Assembly: GCF_037392515.1 (NCBI RefSeq)
Contig: NC_090295.1
Coordinates: forward strand, 12,481,001 to 12,545,000
From: Haliotis asinina
Taxonomy: Eukaryota; Mollusca; Gastropoda; Lepetellida; Haliotidae
Direction: 5' to 3'
Length of the DNA: 64,000 nucleotides
Shown: piece by piece, positions 55,400 through 64,000 of the stretch
Layout: every line of letters starts with the position of its first letter
How positions within the stretch are numbered: position 1 is the stretch's first letter
Made by a program: the position numbers and the translations under genes
The notes under the pieces: generated by a model
The model's input: only the letters and a program-made list of their open reading frames with translations
What the model was told of the DNA's origin: nothing
Database searches by the model: none

Positions 55400-58300
55400 G
55401 TGAGTAGCTGTTCGTCATAATATGTTGTGTGTCAGATACTTTGTATTACATATGGTTAAGCTTTGTGAACCTTGCACGTAATCACATTGTGGTGTGCCAC
55501 CGTCTGAGGTACCATTATGCCCAAAAAATAAGTCCTGCCATGTGGTACACGTGGTGCCTATTTGAACGAATTTGCACAAACAAGCACTGATCTTCACATA
55601 AAAATCCATTCAAGTCACGTTCATATATTACTAAGGTCTCACTATTTTCCTACACGTGCGATTGTCCAAATCCATTTCGGATGTATTAATGTTCTTGAAA
55701 ACTTGTATGGCCGAGATTTGTCTTATCACACGTTTCATACACAACTTCTTTCTCTCGGGTTAGCTTTTAGAAACAAATTTTAAACCCATTTGAAGCCACA
55801 CACACATCCATTCTGGACATAACCCATTTTTAGAGACAGAGAGCGATTTATTTGCATATAAGACCATTCGACGTACAGTACAAAACAGCGCATGTTATAG
55901 TCGGGTTACCCTGAGGATACACAGTATGGGTCGAAGAAACAATGTTTCTAAGAATGTTACGCAGAATAGACATATTTGAAATATCATTTCCACAAGGATG
56001 TTAATTAAGGTAAATATCTGGGGATGTACAGGGACTTTTGCAAAGACTACCATGACACTTATAGTTGAATATAACATGAACTTCATCTTCGACATTTTAA
56101 AATGTTTACATAATACAACATCATCACTGACAGAAGCCAGATCTTTCCCGATTGACTGAATACCGAGTCTATAATCTCTACTTAAATTAGACAGGAGATG
56201 CTTTTCACAATTCAAGAAGGATTTAAGGAAGTAATAGAAACACGGTGACTTGTTGTTATGAAGAGATGAGCGCCAATCTTGTTGGAGACATTTACATAAA
56301 AATATATTTGGATCATTAACAAATACATGTAGTGTGTTCCATTCAATTCCAAACCCATTCCTAAACAATAAATGTTTCGTATAACTTACCTATGTTGGCC
56401 GATTTCTAGATTCAATATCTATCTGGGTGCATATGTAATATTCTTATCGAATATTTGATGCATTTTACAAGATAAGCATTTGGCAGGGTTAGTCTTACGC
56501 TTCCCCCATACTCCCCATAATTAACAGCATTAGGAGATCTGTAACCACTTTGCAACGTGAATTTGCAAAAACTACAACTGTATAATGTCAATAGTCTCTC
56601 TTTTTTGAAAACCTCAAATCTCAGCGCCATATTTAAGGATTGGAAAAATCTTCTTATTGAAAGTATAAAAGGCATCAGAAAAACACATATTATACCGTCT
56701 TCTTAATGATTTAACAGGTCAAAGTGTTTTACTAACAAATTCCAAAAGATTGTTTTCATGCTCTAGTCCAGATTAATTTAGGTGTTACCAAGATACTTAA
56801 TATATATACTTACAGTTTCTTTGGAGAACCATTATGCATTTTTTCATGTTTTTCCTGTTTGATAGAGGGCCAGTCATCTTAAAAACAACATCTATATCCA
56901 AGCCCCATTTGTAAGAACACATATGTGAAGCATCAGGTCAACGTTGAAGTTTAACAGCAGGGTCAGCGACCAAACTCGCATCATCGGCAAACCACAATGT
57001 CATGATGTATAGCACTTCATCGGATATAAATATGCCGTCTGGAAATTTAGTTTCTAATGACAGTTTGAGATCATAAATGAAGAAAGCAAACAATACAGGG
57101 CTGAGGACACAACCTTGATGAACACCACAAAATATCAAAATAGTTCTATCCAAATCATAAGATACAGTGGCTGTAACATTTCTGTACATATTTTGTATCG
57201 AAGTAAAAAAATATACCGTGAATTCCGTTTTGTAAAAGAACATATAATAATCTGTGCCTATATACCATATAAAGGCCTTCCAAAAATCTATGAAAACAAC
57301 AGATAGATTATCACCTTTACAAGTTATATGTTTCTGTACAATAGCCTTTAAAAAAAACTAAAAAAAACTGTCAACAGTCGAGTGATCCTTTATGAAGCCT
57401 CCTTGGTATTCATCAACCAGTTCACAGATATCTAAATAAACTTTCAATCTTTACTTTGAAACTGTAAGTTTGCTTATAACATTTAATAAAGAAATTCCCT
57501 TATAATCATTTGGGTTACACTTGCTGCCTGTCTTATGAAGTAGCATAATTATACCAGTAGGAACCTCTTTATGTACTACTCATACTAAATGAGTGGAAAG
57601 TTAGGAAAAGAGGAAAATTTTAAAAATTCAAGTACAGTTGTATATCTATATGTTGCTAATATATTTACTGGGGTTGTGCGGTAATCTTTGCAGACAGGTA
57701 CATGATTTGAAGTTTGAGAAATTGTTTCCTTTCCTATTTCATACCCGTTTGGAATGTGTATATGATTCTGTGACCTAATGAGTGAGATCAGTTTTACGCC
57801 ACTTCTAGCAATGTTCCTAACGTGCTTGTCAAGACGAATTTGGGCATTTCCTACTTTGCGGTGGTTGCAATGAAGGCTGTATATGAAGAGCACGGACTTC
57901 CAAATTATCATATGTCCGTTTAAATTGTGCATGTGTTGTAAAGACATGCGTTATTCAGAACGACGTCGGTGTGACGGTAAATTGTATCCAGGTAATGTGA
58001 TATCTAAAGCTATTATCTGTATGTAACAGATGCTTTTATGCAAGTCTTATATGAATGCACACTGAGTCACGGACAGTACTAATATCGGGAAATTGTACAA
58101 TGTACGTCTTCTATATAATGTCTTACATGTGTTACCCTTGCCTTCGCCTTGCAGCTTCTGTCCTCTTATTAACAAATTTCATTCACGAGAACTGTATCTG
58201 AGTGAATCTAAAACCAAATAGACCCATTTGAATGACTTCTGGATTGAAAAACAGATCATTGCTTGCCTTATAATGTGAGTGAGGGAGTGAGTGAGTTGAG

Positions 58301-61300
58301 TTCTACGCCGCTTGCGTAATAAAGGACAAAAAATATCATGGAACCATTTTCATACTGAGTGAAGAAACATAGCGCTATGTAATATATGTCGCTTATGATA
58401 AAATGAATATTAGGGAGTTAGGTTTTACGCTGCTTTGCGCAATACACCAACAATATCACGGTCGGGGACACCAGAAATGGGCTTCACATATTGTACCCAC
58501 GTGGGAAATCGAACCCGATCCTTCTCCGTGACGAGCGAACGCTTTAACTAGTAGGCTACACCTTCTAGTCACTCTAAAACTCTAAAATACCTTTCAAACT
58601 AGTTGTCAATATGCAGTCTTTGAGATATGCATTCTTTGGCAAACCGTTATGTTTTCAGAACCATACACATTTAATTAAGGAGTAGAAACTAATTACGCAT
58701 TAAAATTATACAATTTATATTCATTTATCTCTATAACTATAATCGTGAATTAAATGTGTTAATCCGTGGGACCGTCGCAATTTCTCGAGAAAAGTTGCTT
58801 CCCTTGGGCACGCCAGGATCCAATGATCGCGGGTTCACGCCATACCTGTTCTCGTGGGTTTCAGCAATGTGGTAAACGTCTAATTATTTGTAATTACCTC
58901 CCACATGAAGCCTCTGTGATTAAACTAAAAAGAAAAAACACAAACGCACTCACTCGCTGTTAACGCTTGCGTTTACATCTAAAAATGCTTGCGTTAACAT
59001 CTTAAAACGCTTGCGTTAACATCTAAAAGCGTTTGCGTTAACATCAAAACAAACAAACTCGTTTTTGTGAGTTACGTTTCAGCGAGCATACTGCAAATGA
59101 TGGTAATAAAATATATGCCTGTACCTGCTCATTACGTATACATAGCTATATGGCGGTGACGTTCGTGTGGTGATGCATGACAGACCATACTCACAACGAA
59201 CACATATACCAAATGCTTCGTATTTTCTTTTGACACGTATTAAACACTCTGCAAAGTATATTTGCTTTCAAATTGGTCAAAACTAGAGGGTCGATGGGTT
59301 AGCCTTATGGTTAAAGGTTTCGCTCGCCACGCCAAAGATCCGGGTTTGATTCCCCACATGATACAATGTGTGAAGGCCATTTCTGGTGTTCCCCGCCATG
59401 ATGTTGCTGGAATATTGCCAAAAAGCGGTCTAAAACTGAACACATTTACTCTTGTAAACTCTAGCCCTGGTAATGTCATAGGAGTATAAGCCTTTTTGTT
59501 GTTGTTTTTGTTTGTTTGTTTGTTTGTTTGTTTGTTTGTTCTGTAACATAAAGAAGAATGTCGTGTTTGTGTTTATAATGCAATATCTCATTTTATTGTG
59601 GAAGCAAGTAATACTTGTTAAAAACTGGCAATGTAAACTGATCTGCAAATAATTGAAATATTAATGTTTGACTAAGGCTGAAGTTTGAATCTCTACGATT
59701 ATGGCTTCAGGCGCGGCTAACATGCGTAGTGATGTACGATGAAGACCACTCGATAATCCGTAACCCCACAAGGGAGACAAATAGATGCCAGGTGGAAGAT
59801 CTATTGTTTACAAAGTTTTCTGTTTTGTTTGTTTGTATTGCTTGTTTGTTGTCTAACACCGAACACCGTTCTCAGCAGTATTTCAGTCATATGGCGACGG
59901 TCTGTAAATAACTGATACTGGCCAAGACAATCCAGTGATCAACATAAGCACTTCTGAACACCATTCCTAAACCGGGATCATTGTGTGTAAACGCACTGAC
60001 TAAGGTTCCTTCCATAGACAAAATGAGTGAAAGAGTATAGTTTTACGCCGCACTCAGCAATATTCCAGCTATATGGCTGCGGCCTGTATATACTACCGAC
60101 AAGAAATAAGGGAACTAATGAAACAATAGCGAATTTGAAACTGCTTTAAAGATCCACTAAATCAATTTTAGGCGTCAAGTTCAATATCTGGTGTGTCCAC
60201 CATGTTGGGCAACACATTCACGGCACCTTGATGGCATGCTGTTAATCAATTTCCGGATGGTTGCCCGTGGTATTGCCCGCCATTCCTCTTGGAGAGCTGC
60301 ACCAAGCTGGGCCAGGTTGGCGGGTCCTGGGTCCCTGGCGTACACCCTTCGACCAAGAACGTCCCAGAGATGTTCAATTGGGGACAGGTCTGGGGACTTA
60401 GAGGGCCAGTCCAATGTCTGGATACCTTCTTGTCGGAGATAAGCGGAGACACTTCGGGCCCGATGTGGTCTGGCATTATCATCTTGCCAACGGAGCCACA
60501 ACAGGACGCAATATTTGGTCAACGTATCGCTGACCAGTCATGGCTCCGTTAATGATGACCAAATCTGATCGTCTGTCATGTGTAATCCCACCCCAAACCA
60601 TGACACTACCACCTCCATATCGATCATGGTCAAGAATTGCTGCTCTGGCATATCGCTCCCCGCTCCGACGCCAACAACGTTTTCTGCCATTTGTGAATCG
60701 TAGGCAAAACCTTGACTCATCAGAGAACATGGTGTAACGCCAGTGGCACATAGCCCGTCCCTGATGCTGCCTAGCCCATGCCAATCTTTGGCGCTTATGC
60801 TGAGCTGAAAGGGTGACACCCTTAAAAGGCCGTCTTGCTTTCAGACGAGCTTGATAGAGTCGGTTTTTAACGGTTGAGGTTGAAATGCGTCTTCCAGTGA
60901 GTGTGCGGAATTCTCTATTGATGGCAGGGGCCGATTTAAACCTATCGCGTAGAACAGTTAACGTAATGAGACGATCCTGTCGTGGTGTCGTTGATTTTGG
61001 TCTACCACGCCCAGGTCTCGTTGCAACCCCACCCGTTTGACGGTACGTATCCCACAGGCGTGAAATTACACTTTTTGATTTACCCATCTGCCGGGCAACT
61101 TCACATAATGATAATGGGTTGCTGAAGACCTGTTCTACCCCGGATCTTCACGGGTCATAGACATAACGAAGGCATATAAAGTGTTCTTGTGACGGTACAA
61201 GTAAAGCAGATTTTCCCAGGTACAATGTATAATTCATATCCTTACATCGTTATTATTGTATTCATCATGTACATATTTTCGTTTTGCAGTATGTATTGCA

Positions 61301-61909
61301 GTTACATATGCGAGCGAACAACACCATCGAAGAAGCCACCGCCGCGAAAGCAGAAGCGTTAGCCACCGTCACCGTCAACATCGCAATGACCATCGTCACG
61401 GCCACCGTCACCATCGCAGTGACCATGGACGTCGTCACTACAGTCGCAGTGAACATCGTCGGCATAGTTCAGGTGGACATCGCCATCGGCGCGAAGGTTA
61501 CGACCATAAGAGAAAGTCTCCAGAAGTCTACCACCACCGCCGTGTAGTCTCCAGAAGAATTTCCTATGACACTTCCACCAACAGCCCCGAACACATCTAT
61601 CATTATTACTTCGAGAAGGACAACGAGGACCCCGAGAAGGACATCGTGGAAAACACAGAAAGCAGCGATAGCAGCTTCAGCAGCAGCGAAGAGACCATTA
61701 TCCACCACCATCACCACTCCCTGCCCAAGTCTTACTCTTCATCGGATTCCGGGAGCTCAGGTAGCTCCGGCTGCGGGGGATCGTCCGAGTCCTCGGATAC
61801 ATCATCCGAGGATTTCCCCGTCCCAATTCCTATCCCCTTCCTCAAAGACGGCGGCAGTGGCGGTAGTCACAGCAACTACCTTCCCATCGTTTTGACTACA
61901 GCTGGCTAG
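55363..61909 (+). CDS. Secreted His/Arg-rich and Ser/acidic-rich protein, 218 aa, two exons
   Basis: Join 55363-55399 and 61290-61909 (657 nt including TAG). Exon 1 ends in phase 1 at GCAA/GTGAGT, exon 2 opens after TTTTGCAG; together they spell a signal peptide, MNKLIFLLFVLA followed by ICIAVTYAS, with predicted cleavage near 20-21. Mature regions: 22-102, 20 His and 24 Arg (HRHGHRHHRSDHGRRHYSRS); 103-150, acidic and Ser-rich (SSDSSFSSSEE); 151-155, five His; 156-187, SSSDSGSSGSSGCGGSSES; 188-199, FPVPIPIPFLKD; Gly/Ser tail. One Cys in the mature chain. S-x-E sites fit secretory-pathway kinases of the Fam20C type. I do not recognise the family. Composition suggests metal binding, mineral binding or a cross-linked matrix, by inference. 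An extra small exon in the 5.9-kb intron cannot be excluded. Confidence 0.8.
55880..57600 (-). mobile_element. Non-LTR retrotransposon (LINE) reverse transcriptase relic
   Basis: Minus strand, several frames: GGFIKDHSTVDS (right end), then GVHQGCVLSPVLFAFFIYDL and LWFADDASLVADP with the FADD catalytic motif, then C-terminal pieces (CLQQDWRSSLHNNKSPCFYY, LSNLSRDYRLGI). Stops and shifts show it is dead. Lies in the intron of the secreted-protein gene. Confidence 0.85.
58412..58562 (-). mobile_element. SINE family B
   Basis: GGTTTTACGCTGCTTTGCGC, GGGACACCAGAAATGGGCTT, GTGACGAGCGAACGCTTTAA. Confidence 0.9.
58972..59050 (+). repeat. Short minisatellite, ~24-bp unit, 4 copies
   Basis: GCTTGCGTTAACATCTAAAA repeats with small changes. 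Confidence 0.85.
59287..59451 (+). mobile_element. SINE family B
   Basis: GGGTTAGCCTTATGGTTAAA (A-box region), GATCCGGGTTTGATTCCCCA (B box), GATGTTGCTGGAATATTGCC tail. Confidence 0.9.
59498..59541 (+). repeat. Microsatellite (TTTG)n
   Basis: About nine tandem TTTG units. Confidence 0.95.
59852..59985 (-). mobile_element. SINE family A fragment
   Basis: CATATGGCGACGGTCTGTAA, AAGACAATCCAGTGATCAAC. Confidence 0.85.
60024..61157 (-). mobile_element. SINE family A split by a Tc1-like element
   Basis: Left piece 60024-60090 (GTTTTACGCCGCACTCAGCA, CTATATGGCTGCGGCCTGTA) and right piece 61116-61157 (GGGTTGCTGAAGACCTGTTC). The outer flanks share ATAGACAAA/ATAGACATA, an imperfect target duplication, so both pieces look like one insertion. 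The ~150-bp middle of the SINE is missing. Confidence 0.75.
60181..61113 (-). pseudogene. Tc1-like transposase, truncated and frameshifted
   Basis: Minus strand. Residues EVARQMGKSKSVISRLWDTY (helix-turn-helix, N-terminus missing), GRGRPKST, FSDESRFCLR (first Asp), VMVWGGITHDRRSDL, up to QILRPVVAPL; then a small deletion and frame change near 60485-60500 leads into QDDNARPHRARSVSAYL (second Asp) and SPDLSPIEHLWDVLGRRV (Glu), stop at 60181. Different family from the intact element at 15602-16582. Located in the secreted-protein intron. Confidence 0.93.
61290..61909 (+). CDS. Secreted-protein gene, exon 2
   Basis: 620 nt, opens in phase 1 after a pyrimidine-rich acceptor (TTTTCGTTTTGCAG) and ends TAG at 61907-61909. 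Encodes residues 13-218. Codon usage is Cys-poor, with CAC/CGC-rich runs in the first third. Confidence 0.82.
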
Positions 61910-62003
61910 GCACGACAAAGACCGACCGGCCCACGAACGTCTGCCTTTGTACGCTTGTTTTGTCTTTTTAAGCCAGTTATACATTTGGCTTCAATTTTGT
62001 GAA

Positions 62004-62009
62004 ATTAAA
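62004..62009 (+). terminator. Candidate polyadenylation signal (ATTAAA)
   Basis: 95 bp after the stop codon. An AATAAA at 62673-62678 is the alternative, giving a longer 3' UTR. Confidence 0.4.
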
Positions 62010-62019
62010 TATCACATTG

Positions 62020-62985
62020 ACCCGAAAATCATCAGTTATGGTGACCATTACGTTACAGTTCATGACAGTATTTCTGTTTACACTTGAAAATGTACGCAAT
62101 TTGTGTCCGATGATCGATTGTATCGACAAATGTTTGAATTTTACAGAGGCTGCATATATGTGCGTTTTAGCAGCTTAAAAACGCATTTGCCTTAAGTATA
62201 CCGAGGAGCCAAGGAGACACAAATATCTTTGTCACTGCCCCTGCCTGTACGGGTTTACAGCTTCCGGCAACTTGCAGCCCACTTCTTTATACTAACTTGC
62301 ACAAGGTGGTATCAGTAATATTAAAATGATATAATTTTCCAAAAGACCATTCTACACTGTATTGCATGTCATGTGCCTGAATTATGAAAATATTATGAAT
62401 CAATTACATGAAGGCAAATGAATGTTGAAAGAAACATATTTTGGTAATGCTGTTCTGCATGTATGATATTGTGTTTTAAAAATACTTGAAAAAAATGTGT
62501 TAATTACTGTATGTTTACATAGTGCCGCCTGCACATTGTGTATTGCATGTTATTTTGTACTTTTCAGTAAAATTGTCTTCCTTCTCAGAAGAATTCAGAA
62601 TGTAGAATTCAGTATGTTATATTTTGCATGTACCTTTTTCACACATTAGTCAGATCATCAAAATGAAGACGTAATAAATATTCTAAAATTTGAAATTATT
62701 TTGTTGTCATTTTCAGGAATAGGACGTTATTGTATGTTGCACATATCAGTGTTTACGTTGACCTGGAAATTGTGTCGTTTTAGTCCTGAGAATCTATTAA
62801 CTCCGAGGTAAATATGCCCGTTGTTTGAACAATGGAACACATAATCAGTTAGGTTATTCCTTGTGAGCATCTTATCCTCATTTGTTGGCACCTAGGGTAT
62901 GCATATTAGAACTGGTTACAGCAACGAATGGATTATGGAAATCAGTTCTAACTAGGGTTTTCATGATGATCACTTTAGCACCATG
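62020..62985. other. Possible 3' UTR or intergenic, no gene seen
   Basis: AT-rich, no open frame of note. Confidence 0.45.
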
Positions 62986-62989
62986 TCGT

Positions 62990-63600
62990 CGTGGTGATCA
63001 GTTCCCCATATAGTACCTGTGGTGGTCAATTCTACAGATAGTACCTGTAGTAATGATTCTACATATAGTAACTGTGGTGATGAATTCTACACATAGTACC
63101 TGTGGGGATGACTTCTACACATAGTACCCGTGGCGATAAATTCCCCACATAGTACCCGTGGTGATCGATTCTACACACAGTACCCGTGGTGGTCAGTTGT
63201 ACACACAGTACCTGTGGTGGTCAGTTCTATACATAGTACCTAGGGTGATGAATTCTACTCATAGTACCTGTGGTGATCAATTCTACAAATAGTACCTGTG
63301 GTGATGAATGCTACACATAGTACCTGAGATGATACATTCTACACATGGTACCTCTGATGATCAATTCTACAAATAGTACCTGTGGTGGTGAATGCTACAC
63401 ATAGTACCTGAGATGATACATTCTACACATAGTACCTCTGATGATCAATTCTACAAATAGTACCTGTGGTGATGAATGCTACACATAGTACCTGAGATGA
63501 TACATTCTGCACATGGCACCTCTGATGATCAATTCTACAAATAGTACCTGTGGTGGTGAATGCTACACATAGTACCTGAGATGATCAGTTCAGTATATAA
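62990..63600 (+). repeat. Minisatellite, 28-bp unit with 84-bp higher-order repeat
   Basis: ACATAGTACCTGTGGTGATG-type units every 28 bp (about 22 copies). From 63287 an 84-bp three-unit block repeats (AAATAGTACC at 63287, 63371, 63455 and 63539). Confidence 0.95.
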
Positions 63601-64000
63601 AGCCTCAGGTGATCAAATCTATTCTTGGTACTCGAAGCCACCAATTCTTCCAAGGTATCTGTATCTAATGCACTTTAAATGTTATCGTAACTCACTAATT
63701 ATGTAAGCTAACCCTACCGCAATGTTAAAGAAAGCGAGTTGATGTCAACCGTAGTAAAGTTTTCTTCGTGAAAGGGACCCCTGATTAATTTGGCCATCAG
63801 TCAGTTTGATTAATTTTGTAAGATCAAATTAATCTGAAATGCATCTTTCACACCGATGATATGGCGTATTTTTTTCAAGTGTGTTGCGTTGAACAGCAAA
63901 GTATAACAGTACCAGTAAATGTTCATTGCGTGATATGTATTTACAGTGGAAGAAGGCGAAAACGGCATCTGTCCGATCCGGCAAGTTGTCAACACTTGCA
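63601..64000. other. No feature seen
   Basis: No coding sequence or recognised repeat to the window end. Confidence 0.4.

Noticed and set aside
62990..63600. Regular short repeats suggesting a CRISPR array
   Set aside because: Units abut with no unique spacers, and the sequence is an animal genome.

Overview
The window is eukaryotic, intron-rich and packed with repeats. It most resembles a gastropod mollusc, and I suspect an abalone (Haliotis) or close relative. The grounds are spliced genes with GT-AG introns, dozens of copies of two SINE-like families ending in tandem ACTC (a sequence I associate with abalone loci), many decayed Tc1-like elements, LINE and Crypton fragments, and abundant mini- and microsatellites. 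There are no rRNA genes, true tRNA genes, operons or CRISPR arrays.

The left two thirds (1-43.9 kb) is a head-to-tail tandem duplication of an SLC5 Na+/solute symporter gene on the minus strand, of the SMIT/SGLT (SLC5A3/SLC5A11) type. Copy A runs from 18223 leftward and leaves the window after its 12th coding exon. Copy B (43852 to 22828) is complete: 15 coding exons, 2184 nt, 727 residues, with every splice site and reading phase agreeing. The first 12 exons have identical lengths and phases in the two copies. Shared intronic SINEs and a shared decayed Tc1 show these were already present before the duplication. Copy-specific events include an apparently intact Tc1-like transposon in intron 1 of A, a LINE/SINE/DDE nest in intron 2 of A, and a 42-bp minisatellite plus a large inverted repeat in intron 12 of B.

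From 44 to 55 kb is a gene-poor intergenic region: simple repeats, a 170-bp satellite (about eight units), SINEs and a ~0.93-kb tandem duplication.

From 55.3 to 62 kb lies a plus-strand two-exon gene with its own TATA box. Exon 1 encodes most of a signal peptide; exon 2, about 5.9 kb away, completes it and encodes a His/Arg-rich then Ser/Glu/Asp-rich secreted protein of 218 residues that I do not recognise. It looks like a metal- or mineral-interacting matrix protein and is the most promising new gene here. Its intron carries LINE and Tc1 relics. The window ends in a 28-bp minisatellite organised into 84-bp higher-order units.

The transporter copies and the secreted-protein gene are adjacent but nothing in the sequence links their functions.
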